A stretch of DNA of 64,000 nucleotides from Fen-999 sp041480065. GTDB lineage: Bacteria > Pseudomonadota > Gammaproteobacteria > Burkholderiales > Rhodocyclaceae. The stretch is from NCBI GenBank assembly GCA_041480065.1, contig JBGOZF010000002.1, positions 1-64,000 on the forward strand. Reading direction: 5' to 3'. The position numbers were made by a program, and so were the translations under genes. Below the pieces are notes generated by a model. It saw only the letters and a program-made list of their open reading frames with translations. It did not search any database and was not told the DNA's origin. Below, one piece after another: positions 23,396 to 31,176 of the stretch; positions within the stretch are counted from its first letter, which is position 1; each line of letters begins with the position of its first letter.

Positions 23396-24916
23396 ATGGG
23401 CTTGATGGACAGATTCCTCGACGTACTCGCAGGCAGCCACTGGGGCGTGCATCCGGACGACCACAAGCGCCCTGCCGCCGACGCACCGCTGCGCACCCTG
23501 CCCCTGCCCGACCGTCTCTACATGCCGCTGCAACAGCACGTGGGCGGCGCCGCGCGGCCTATCGTCCTGGTCGGCAACAAGGTGCTGAAGGGCCAACTGA
23601 TCGCCGAACCGCATGGCAACGTCTCGGCGCCGATCCACGCGCCGACCTCGGGAACGATCGTCGGCATCGGCGAGATCACGGCGCCGCACCCGTCGGGCCT
23701 GCCTTTCGCCGCCATCACCGTCGCGCCCGACGGCGACGACAGGCTGTTCGAGATCGACGTGCCCGCCGATCCCTTCGCCCTTGAGCCGGCGGAGATCACC
23801 AAGCGAGTTGCCGCGGCCGGCGTGGTCGGCCTGGGCGGCGCCACCTTCCCGTCCGCGGTGAAATTCGTGCTCGGCAAGCGCTTGCAGGTCGAAACCCTGA
23901 TCGTCAACGGCGGCGAGTGCGAACCCTATCTCTCCTGCGACGACCGCGTGATGCGCGACTTCGCGCCCGGCGTCGTGGATGGCGTCCGCCTGATCATGCA
24001 CGCCATCGGCGCCAAAGAGGCGCTGGTCGGCATCGAGGACAACAAGCCGGAAGCCATCATCGCCATGAAAAAGGCGGCCGACCCTTTCCCGGAGGTCAAG
24101 ATCCGGCCGGTTCCGGCGCGCTACCCGATGGGCTCGGACAAGCAGTTGATCCAAACGCTCACCGGCCGCCAGGTGCCGGCCGACTGCCGCGCCGCCGAAG
24201 TCGGCGTGCTGGTGCATAACGTCAACACCGCCTACGCCGTGCATCGCGCCATCCGCACCGGCGAGCCGCTGGTCACGCGCATCGTCACGGTCAATGGCGG
24301 CGCAGCGAAAAACCCCGGCAACATCATCGCGCCCATCGGCACGCTGGTCAGCGACCTGGTCGACTTCGCCGGCCTCAAGGACACGCCGGCGCGCTACGTG
24401 ATGGGCGGACCGATGATGGGTACCGTCCTGCCCCACACGAGCGTGCCCATCGTCAAGGGCACGGCCGGTGTCCTCGCACTCTCGACCGCCGAAGCCGCCA
24501 CCCCGGAAGCGGGACCGTGCATCCGCTGCGGCAACTGCACGCGCGCCTGTCCAATGGGCCTCTTGCCGCTCGAAATGGCGGCGCACGTGCGCGCCGACGA
24601 CCTTGATGGCGCCACGCGTTTTGGCCTGGCCGACTGCATCTCCTGCGGCTGCTGTGCCTACATCTGCCCGTCGCACATTCCGCTCGTGCAGTACTTCAGC
24701 TACGCCAAGGGCGAACTGTGGGCGCGCGAACGGACCAAGCTGCGCAACGATGCCACCAAGCGCCTGGCACAGGCGCGGGTCGAGCGCCAGGAACGCGAAA
24801 CGAAAGAGAAGGCCGAAGCCGCCGCACGCCGCAAGGCCGAGCGCGCGGCGCAGAAAGCGGCTGCGGAGGCGGCTGCGAAAGCGGCAGTTGCTCCGGAAAC
24901 GGAGGCAGCCGAATGA
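23396..24916 (+). CDS. rnfC: Rnf complex NADH-binding subunit RnfC
   Basis: A 506-residue peripheral subunit with a NuoF-like FMN/NADH domain (GLGGATFPSAVKF; NGGECEPYLSCDDRVMRD) and two 4Fe-4S motifs (CIRCGNCTRACP; CISCGCCAYICP). The C-terminal ~70 residues form a highly charged Ala/Lys/Glu/Arg helix, common in proteobacterial RnfC. The ATG at 23396 follows GGGAGAACCGC; the frame is open upstream inside rnfB without support. It overlaps rnfD by 4 bp. Confidence 0.96.
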   Translation: MGLMDRFLDVLAGSHWGVHPDDHKRPAADAPLRTLPLPDRLYMPLQQHVGGAARPIVLVGNKVLKGQLIAEPHGNVSAPIHAPTSGTIVGIGEITAPHPSGLPFAAITVAPDGDDRLFEIDVPADPFALEPAEITKRVAAAGVVGLGGATFPSAVKFVLGKRLQVETLIVNGGECEPYLSCDDRVMRDFAPGVVDGVRLIMHAIGAKEALVGIEDNKPEAIIAMKKAADPFPEVKIRPVPARYPMGSDKQLIQTLTGRQVPADCRAAEVGVLVHNVNTAYAVHRAIRTGEPLVTRIVTVNGGAAKNPGNIIAPIGTLVSDLVDFAGLKDTPARYVMGGPMMGTVLPHTSVPIVKGTAGVLALSTAEAATPEAGPCIRCGNCTRACPMGLLPLEMAAHVRADDLDGATRFGLADCISCGCCAYICPSHIPLVQYFSYAKGELWARERTKLRNDATKRLAQARVERQERETKEKAEAAARRKAERAAQKAAAEAAAKAAVAPETEAAE

Positions 24917-25995
24917 ACACGGTCGATCTCGCCAATCCGCTGCCGACCGCACCACATGCCATCACCGCGAGCAGCGTCTCGCGCACCATGCTGACGGTGG
25001 TCCTCGCGCTGGTGCCGGCAACGCTCTACGGCTTCTGGCTGTTTGGCTGGCCAACCGTCTACCTGTGGCTGATCACCGTGCTCGCCGCGATGTTCGGCGA
25101 AGCGCTTGGCCTGCGCCTCGGCGGGCAGCGGGCGCTGCCTGCGCTCCATGACGGCTCTGCGCTGCTGACCGGCTGGCTGCTGGCGCTCTCGCTGCCGCCC
25201 TGGGCGCCCTGGTGGATCGGCCTCGTCGGCGGACTGTTCTCGACGCTGATCGCCAAGCAGGTCTTCGGCGGCCTCGGCCAGAATCTCTTCAACCCAGCCA
25301 TGGTGGCGCGGGTCTTCCTGCTGATCTCGTTCCCGGTGCAGATGACGGCCTGGATCAGCGCCAGCGCCCACCTGCCGGGGCCGCTGGACGGGCTGCTGGT
25401 CACCTTCGGCGCGGCGCCGAACCTCGACGCCGTTTCCAGCGCCTCGCTGCTCGGCCATGCCAAGACCGAACTCTCGCGCGGCATCGATCTCTTCCACTCG
25501 GTCGCCGCCGCACCGGGCAACTCCTGGCTCGGTGCGCGCCCCGGCAGTCTCGGCGAGACCTCGGCGCTGCTGATCGCGCTGGGCGGCGCGGCGTTGCTCG
25601 CCTTGCGCATCATCACTTGGCATATCCCGCTGGCGATGTTCGCCGGCGTGCTGCTGCCGGCCGTGATCGCCCACGCCATCGACCCGGCGCGCTATCTCGA
25701 TGTCTGGTCGCACCTGATCTCCGGCGGCGTGATTCTCGGTGCCTTTTTCATCGCCACCGACTACGTCACCTCGCCCAATACGCCGCTCGGCCAGCTGATC
25801 TTCGGCTTCGGCTGCGGCTTCCTCACCTACGTCATCCGCACCTGGGGCGGCTACCCGGAAGGCGTCGCCTTCGCCGTGTTGTTCATGAACGCGCTGACCC
25901 CCGTCATCGACCGCTACGTCCAGCCGCGCATCTATGGCCGCGACTGGCGCGGCACCGCGCTCGACCCGGCGATGCAAAAGGAGATCGGCAAATGA
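24913..25995 (+). CDS. rnfD: Rnf complex membrane subunit RnfD
   Basis: A 360-residue NqrB-like membrane protein with about nine or ten spans (GGLGQNLFNPAMVARVFLLI; GAFFIATDYVTSP). RnfD normally carries FMN covalently on a threonine in a D-x-x-S-G-A-T motif. Here the corresponding segment is DAVSSAS (172-178), with Ser 178 in place of Thr. Whether ApbE-type flavin transferase can use this serine is open. It has ATGA overlaps with rnfC and rnfG. Confidence 0.96.
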   Translation: MNTVDLANPLPTAPHAITASSVSRTMLTVVLALVPATLYGFWLFGWPTVYLWLITVLAAMFGEALGLRLGGQRALPALHDGSALLTGWLLALSLPPWAPWWIGLVGGLFSTLIAKQVFGGLGQNLFNPAMVARVFLLISFPVQMTAWISASAHLPGPLDGLLVTFGAAPNLDAVSSASLLGHAKTELSRGIDLFHSVAAAPGNSWLGARPGSLGETSALLIALGGAALLALRIITWHIPLAMFAGVLLPAVIAHAIDPARYLDVWSHLISGGVILGAFFIATDYVTSPNTPLGQLIFGFGCGFLTYVIRTWGGYPEGVAFAVLFMNALTPVIDRYVQPRIYGRDWRGTALDPAMQKEIGK

Positions 25996-26615
25996 GCGCC
26001 CTGGCCGCCATGCGCGAGAAGCTTTCCTATCAGGGAATCTCCCTCGGCTTCATCGCGCTCGCCACCAGCGCCGTCCTGGCGATGGCGAACATGGCCACGC
26101 ACGACGGCATCGTCAAGGCCGAGCGCGAAGACCTCAAGACATCGCTGAGCCAGGTGCTGCCCGTCGGCTATGCCGACAACGACCTGCTGACCGATACCGT
26201 GAGGATCGCCGGTGCCGATGGTAGCCCGGTCATCGTCTACCGTGCCCGCAAGGCCGGCGCCATCAATGGCGTCGTCTTCCAGATGGCACAGCGCGGCTAT
26301 GCCGCCGATGTGGTGGTACTGATCGGCGTCGACACCTCGGGCCGCATGCTCGGCGCCCGCGTCATCAAGCACAGCGAAACGCCGGGCCTCGGCGACAAGA
26401 TCGACATCGCCAAGTCGAAGTGGATCCTCGCCTTCGACGGCAAGTCGCTCGGCGATCCGGCGCCCGAGAAATGGGGCGTCAAAAAGGACGGCGGCATCTT
26501 CGACCAGTTCGCCGGCGCCACCATCACGCCGCGCGCCGTAGTCAAGGCCGTGAAGACCGGGCTGGACTTCTACGCCGCCCACAAGGCTGAAATCCTCGAA
26601 GGGAAGAAGTCATGA
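25992..26615 (+). CDS. rnfG: Rnf complex FMN-carrying subunit RnfG
   Basis: A 207-residue protein with one N-terminal membrane helix (ISLGFIALATSAVLAMANMA) and a periplasmic FMN-binding domain. The flavinylation motif FDQFAGATITPRAV is intact, with Thr 177 as the likely FMN attachment residue. It overlaps rnfD and rnfE by 4 bp each. Confidence 0.95.
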   Translation: MSALAAMREKLSYQGISLGFIALATSAVLAMANMATHDGIVKAEREDLKTSLSQVLPVGYADNDLLTDTVRIAGADGSPVIVYRARKAGAINGVVFQMAQRGYAADVVVLIGVDTSGRMLGARVIKHSETPGLGDKIDIAKSKWILAFDGKSLGDPAPEKWGVKKDGGIFDQFAGATITPRAVVKAVKTGLDFYAAHKAEILEGKKS

Positions 26616-27286
26616 GCTACAAAGCAATCATGAAGGACGGCCTCTGGGACCAGAACATCGTCTTCACGCAACTGCTCGGCATGTGCCCGACCATGGCCGT
26701 CACCACCAGCGGCACCAACGGCCTCGGCATGGGTCTGGCCACGACCGCCGTGCTGGTCTGTTCCAATGCCATCATCGCCGCCATCCGCGATTTCGTCTCC
26801 CACCAGGTGCGCATCCCGGTGTTCATCGTCATCATCGCCACCCTGGTCACCGTGGTCGACATGAGCCTCAACGCCTGGATGCACGGCCTCTATCAGGTGC
26901 TTGGTCTCTACATCGCGCTCATCGTCGCCAACTGCGCGGTACTCGGCCGCGCCGAGGCCTTCGCCGCCCGCCAGCCGGTGCTGGCGTCCGCTCTCGACGG
27001 TCTCTGGATGGGCCTCGGTTTCACCTTTGCACTGACCCTGATCGGACTTATCCGCGAACTCCTCGGCACCGGCACACTCTTCTCTCAGGCGAGCCTGCTG
27101 CTCGGCCCGAGCTTCGCGTTCCTGGAAATGACCGTACTGCCGAACTACGGCGGCGTGCTGATGATGGTGCTGCCGCCGGCCGGCTTCCTGGTGCTCGGCT
27201 TCCTGCTCGCCGGCAAGCGGCTGCTCGATGGGCGCCTCGCGGCGCGTGCGCCGGCCGCCCCGTCCGCGATCGCCGAAGGAGCCTGA
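26612..27286 (+). CDS. rnfE: Rnf complex membrane subunit RnfE
   Basis: A 224-residue membrane protein, a paralogue of RnfA. It has about six spans and the conserved cysteine segments QLLGMCPTMAVTTS and LIVANCAVLGRAEAFA. It is predicted to pair with RnfA around the intramembrane iron centre. It overlaps rnfG by 4 bp and precedes rnfH by 1 bp. Confidence 0.96.
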   Translation: MSYKAIMKDGLWDQNIVFTQLLGMCPTMAVTTSGTNGLGMGLATTAVLVCSNAIIAAIRDFVSHQVRIPVFIVIIATLVTVVDMSLNAWMHGLYQVLGLYIALIVANCAVLGRAEAFAARQPVLASALDGLWMGLGFTFALTLIGLIRELLGTGTLFSQASLLLGPSFAFLEMTVLPNYGGVLMMVLPPAGFLVLGFLLAGKRLLDGRLAARAPAAPSAIAEGA

Positions 27287-27287
27287 G

Positions 27288-27569
27288 ATGCAGATCGGCG
27301 TCGCCTACTCCGAACCCGGCCAGCAGATCTGGCTGACCATCGAAGTCTCCGACGAGGCCACGGTCACCGAGGCCATCGAGCGCTCGGGCATCCTCAAGAT
27401 GTTCCCGCACATCGACCTCGCGACGCAGAAGATCGGCGTCTTCGGCAAACTGGTCAAGCCCGAAGCGAAACTTCGCGCCGGCGACCGCGTCGAGATCTAC
27501 CGCGCCATCACCTGCGACCCGCAGACCGTGCCGCGCCGCGACGGCTTCGGCGGCGACGAGGACGAGTAG
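27288..27569 (+). CDS. rnfH: RnfH family protein
   Basis: A 93-residue ubiquitin-fold protein of the RnfH (UPF0125) family: IGVAYSEPGQQIWLTIEV, VTEAIERSGIL, IGVFGKLVKPEAKLRAGDRV and EIYRAITCDPQTVPR. Its function in the Rnf complex is not established. The ATG at 27288 follows AAGGAG; the longer frame from 27228 lies inside rnfE. Last gene of the rnf operon, converging on pbpC with a 19-bp gap. Confidence 0.93.
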   Translation: MQIGVAYSEPGQQIWLTIEVSDEATVTEAIERSGILKMFPHIDLATQKIGVFGKLVKPEAKLRAGDRVEIYRAITCDPQTVPRRDGFGGDEDE

Positions 27570-27588
27570 TCGGGCGGGGTTCGCACCG

Positions 27589-29997
27589 CTATTCCACCCG
27601 GATATGCACCAACGCCGACACTTCCTTGGTGAACGGCGCCCGCGCCTGGATCACATGCTCGCCCACCTGTAGCGGCCAACGCACCGTATAGGGATAGGGA
27701 GCCAGTTGGTAGGGCTTGCCGTCCACCAGCCAGAGCAACTCGCGCACTGGCGGGGCGACTTCGGCCTGAAGGGCGATTGTGTTGTGGGCCGCCGGTTGCG
27801 ACCGGTCACGCAGAAGCTTGAGCCCGTTGCCCGGCGCGACGATTCTCAGGGCGGTCTTCGCCTCACCGCGGCTGGCGCCATAGCTCACCGGGGACCAGCG
27901 CCGTGCCACGACCGCCGACGTGTCGCCGATGGGACTGACGGCATCCGGCGGCCTGGGCAGGCCGGCCTGGGCCGCCCAGTCGGCGTAGCGCGGCGGCAGG
28001 CTGATGAAGGTCCGCCGCTCGACGAAGCGCGCCGGCGTACCGGCATGGGCCAGCAGGCCGTTGCGCACATCCACCGCCAGGCGCAGATAGGCATCGTCGT
28101 CCTCCTGGGGTTCCTGCCCCGGCCGGAACCATTCCTCGAAGACCAGGTCGCAGGCCGGCGTAGCGCGCTTGCCCGTCAGCGCGCACAGGGGCACGGAACG
28201 GTAGCCCTCGGGCGGAGCAAAGGCCAGGTCGGCAAAGCCGTGGCGCTCGCTGCCATGAAGCTGGTTGAGGATGCGCCGCACCAGTTCGGCGGCGCTGCTG
28301 GCACCGGTGAGTTCACGCATGGGCCGTGCGTCGGGATGGCCGATCCAGACGCCGATCAGGTAGCGTTGCGAATAGGCGACGGCCCAGGCGTCGCGCAGTC
28401 CTTGCGAGGTGCCGGTCTTGAGGGCCACGGGGAATGCGTATTCGGTGCTGCCCATGCGCGGGAAAGTCGGCAGCCGGGCGCCCGCATCGGACAGGTGCAG
28501 CGTCACCAGCCGGGCGGTGGCGGGAGACAGCAGTTGCCGTTCCGTGCCGGGCTGGCCGGGATACCAGTTGAGCGACCGCCAGCGGCCGTCGTTGGCCAAC
28601 GCCGAGTAGGCCTGGACCAGGTGTTCCAGCGTCACCGGCATGGCGCCAATCACCAGGCCGAGGCCGTAGTGGCGCGCCTCCTGCTCGTTGTCATGAAGTC
28701 CCAATTCGCGCAGGAAGTCGTAGCCCTCCTCCAGGCCGATGTCATTGAGCAGCCGGGCCACGGGCACGTTGCGCGAATTGGCCAGGGCCTGGCGCGGCAG
28801 CAGCGGCCCCAGGTAGGTCTTGTCGGCGTTGACGATGCCTTCGCTGACGGCCGGCAGATCGTCGAGGATCGTGGCCGGCGTGATCTTGCCCTGGTCATAG
28901 GCCAGGGCGTAGAAGAAGGGCTTCAGCGTGCTGCCCGGCGAGCGTGGCGTCTGGGCGAAGTCCAGCGCCCCCGCGTGGTCCTTGTCGAAGTAGTCCGTGG
29001 ACCCAAGCCAGGCGAGGACGCCGTTGGTCTTGCGGTCGAGCAGGATGACGGCCGCATTACCGGCGCCCCGGCTCGCCCACTCGGCAATGGCCGCACCGGC
29101 AACGGCCGCGACCTTCTCCTGGAGATCCAGGTCCAGCGTCGTGACAACGCGGTAGGGCTCCGCTCCGCCGCGGGGCGCGGCGGCCAGCACCTGCTCGAGC
29201 TTGAACACCGCATGGAGGCTGTTTGCGGGACGCACCGCGGGCAAGGGCAGGCGGATGTCCCGGATCTGTTGCTGGGCCATCTCGAACTCGGCCGCCGATA
29301 GAACCCCGTTGTCCCGCAACTTTTCGAGAAGCCGGCCACCGCGGGCAATAGCCCGCTGGCGGCCATCTTCGCGGAAGGGATTCATCAGCGTCGGCGCCTG
29401 CGGAATCGCCGAGAGGAAGCCGATCTCGGCCCAACTGAGATCGGCCACCGGCTTGTCGAGATAACGCCGCGCGGCATAGGCGATGCCATGCACCCGGTTA
29501 CCGTACGGCACCAGCCGCAGGTAGGCGGCCAGCACGTCCTGGCGCCCGTAGCGGACCGTGAGCACCAGCGCATGCCAAGCCTCCCGCAGCTTGCGGAAAT
29601 AGCTGCGCTCGCCCGGATCGAGCAGCCGCGCCACCTGCATGGCGATGGTGGAAGCGCCCGACACCCGCCGGCCGCTGGAGATGTTCTGGTACAGCGCACG
29701 GACCATGGCCAGGGGATCGACGCCCGGATGGCTGTCGAAGCGCCGATCCTCCAACGCGAGCGCTGCCGCCACGACCCGCGGCGGCAACTCCTGCACGGGC
29801 CAGTAGCCGTACTCCTCGCCCTCGTCGGCCACCTCGGCGATGAAGCGCCCCTGGCGGTCGAGCAGCAGGTAGGAAGGCGGCGGGCCGCGCAGGTCGAGAC
29901 GAGCGGCGTCGACCGCCGGGAACGCCAGCAGGACCAGCGACAACGCCAGGGCAAGCCGTCGGCCGCCGCCGCGCCACCACGCCTTGATCCGCCTCAT
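27589..29997 (-). CDS. pbpC: Penicillin-binding protein 1C (bifunctional peptidoglycan enzyme)
   Basis: An 802-residue class A PBP with an N-terminal signal anchor (LALALSLVLLAFPAVDA). The glycosyltransferase domain has the catalytic Glu 83 in LEDRRFDSHPGVD and a GASTIAMQ motif. The transpeptidase domain has the SxxK serine 356 in SPGSTLKPF, the SRN motif in NSRNVP and KTGTS. A PBP1C-specific C-terminal domain (LLWLVDGKPYQLAPYPY) closes the protein. PBP1C is classically linked with bacterial alpha-2-macroglobulin, as here, where it is the last gene of that operon. Confidence 0.96.
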   Translation of the reverse strand: MRRIKAWWRGGGRRLALALSLVLLAFPAVDAARLDLRGPPPSYLLLDRQGRFIAEVADEGEEYGYWPVQELPPRVVAAALALEDRRFDSHPGVDPLAMVRALYQNISSGRRVSGASTIAMQVARLLDPGERSYFRKLREAWHALVLTVRYGRQDVLAAYLRLVPYGNRVHGIAYAARRYLDKPVADLSWAEIGFLSAIPQAPTLMNPFREDGRQRAIARGGRLLEKLRDNGVLSAAEFEMAQQQIRDIRLPLPAVRPANSLHAVFKLEQVLAAAPRGGAEPYRVVTTLDLDLQEKVAAVAGAAIAEWASRGAGNAAVILLDRKTNGVLAWLGSTDYFDKDHAGALDFAQTPRSPGSTLKPFFYALAYDQGKITPATILDDLPAVSEGIVNADKTYLGPLLPRQALANSRNVPVARLLNDIGLEEGYDFLRELGLHDNEQEARHYGLGLVIGAMPVTLEHLVQAYSALANDGRWRSLNWYPGQPGTERQLLSPATARLVTLHLSDAGARLPTFPRMGSTEYAFPVALKTGTSQGLRDAWAVAYSQRYLIGVWIGHPDARPMRELTGASSAAELVRRILNQLHGSERHGFADLAFAPPEGYRSVPLCALTGKRATPACDLVFEEWFRPGQEPQEDDDAYLRLAVDVRNGLLAHAGTPARFVERRTFISLPPRYADWAAQAGLPRPPDAVSPIGDTSAVVARRWSPVSYGASRGEAKTALRIVAPGNGLKLLRDRSQPAAHNTIALQAEVAPPVRELLWLVDGKPYQLAPYPYTVRWPLQVGEHVIQARAPFTKEVSALVHIRVE

Positions 29998-30034
29998 CGC
30001 AAGTTCAGGCCCACCGCTCCCGTCGAAACGCGCG

Positions 30035-30256
30035 TCAGCCCTTCTTGTAGGTGATCTTCTTCTGGCCGCCTTCGCAACTGCCGACGACCTTCTGTTCCTT
30101 GACGTCGGCAGCGGCCACGATGTCGAGTTGATATTTCTTGACGCCCCGGTTGTCGAGCTTCGCAGCGATTTCGGTCTTCAGCTCGTGGCAGGGTTTCTGG
30201 GCAAACGCGGGAATCATGGCAAGGGACAACGCAAGCAATGCAACGATTCGTTTCAT
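30035..30256 (-). CDS. Small exported DUF1161 protein
   Basis: A 73-residue protein with a cleavable signal peptide (MKRIVALLALSLAMIPAFAQ). The mature part has two cysteines (KPCHELKTEIAAKLDNRGVK; VVGSCEGGQKKITYKK) that could form a disulfide. The pattern fits the DUF1161 family, whose function is unknown. The ATG at 30256 follows GGAGG; the frame is open upstream to 30385. It lies 38 bp after the OmpA-like gene and before pbpC in the same operon. Confidence 0.85.
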   Translation of the reverse strand: MKRIVALLALSLAMIPAFAQKPCHELKTEIAAKLDNRGVKKYQLDIVAAADVKEQKVVGSCEGGQKKITYKKG

Positions 30257-30294
30257 TTCAATTTCCTCCATGACAATGACGATGGTGGGCGACG

Positions 30295-31176
30295 CTAGAG
30301 AGTCCTTCTCGCCTTGATGACGAAATCGACGCGACGGCTCCTGGCTAGGCACTGGACTCGTTCCTTCCTGCGGTATCCGGAGCAATCGGGCGGCGCCCCG
30401 GGATCGACCCCGACGACGCGCAGGCCTATCAACGACCGTTCGATGCCGATTGCGACGAGCGACTTGCGCACGTAGACGGCGCGGGATTCGGCCAGCCGAT
30501 CATTGTCTTCACTGCTGCCCATCGGGTCCGCGTAGCCGGAGACCTGAACGTCCGTCACCTGGTTGTTCGGGTGCGGCGCGGCGGCTTGAAGGATTCTCTC
30601 GAATCGGTCCTGTTCGCCGCCCATCAGCCCGTCTTCGTCGCTTTTCCCCGACTCGAAGTACAGATGGTCGGTTAGCGCGTATTCCTGGACGATCGGGTCA
30701 TCCTTCCTGAAGGACGGATCGTAGCGGCAGTCGGGCATATGCTCGGCCAGGTTCCTGATGTCGGGCGTCACGCATTCCCATCGCGCCTCGCCGCTCGCCG
30801 TGGGAGAAAACCGCCAATAGACGCGCGCCTCGGGCACGCCGTCCGCGCGAACTTCCAGCGACCCGTTTTCCAGCAGGCGCGAGCCCGGCGGCAAACCGAT
30901 ATCTCGGCTGTTCCCCGGTCGCGGCAGCCGATTGTTGGCCTGGTAGAAGTCGACGATGGCCGGTTTCACGCCGCTTGCCAGTGACAGCAAGGCGCCGGCT
31001 TCCATCGCCGAAACCGAGGAACCGCGGCCCCCGGCTTCGGCAGACGGATTCCCGCCGAACTTCTCGCGCAGGAAGGCTTCCGAAGCCTCCCATACCCGCA
31101 GGATCTGCCCGAAGAACAGGAACAGCAGGATTTGCGCGAGGACCGCAAGCTGGACCAGACGCACGATGCGATTCAT
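30295..31176 (-). CDS. Pilin-like / OmpA-like fusion protein
   Basis: A 293-residue inner-membrane-anchored periplasmic protein. Residues ~5-27 form a hydrophobic helix. Residues ~55-165 resemble the globular part of a type IV pilin, with the pattern SLASGVKPAIVDFYQANNRLP, a GLPPGSRLL step, a W-x-C-x-x-PD segment and a final MPDCRY. Residues ~170-290 are an OmpA-like peptidoglycan-binding domain (LYFESGKSDEDG; VSGYADPMGSSEDNDRLAESRA). The ATG directly abuts the stop of the alpha-2-macroglobulin gene. The pilin assignment is my reading of the pattern and is less certain than the OmpA part. Confidence 0.8.
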   Translation of the reverse strand: MNRIVRLVQLAVLAQILLFLFFGQILRVWEASEAFLREKFGGNPSAEAGGRGSSVSAMEAGALLSLASGVKPAIVDFYQANNRLPRPGNSRDIGLPPGSRLLENGSLEVRADGVPEARVYWRFSPTASGEARWECVTPDIRNLAEHMPDCRYDPSFRKDDPIVQEYALTDHLYFESGKSDEDGLMGGEQDRFERILQAAAPHPNNQVTDVQVSGYADPMGSSEDNDRLAESRAVYVRKSLVAIGIERSLIGLRVVGVDPGAPPDCSGYRRKERVQCLARSRRVDFVIKARRTL

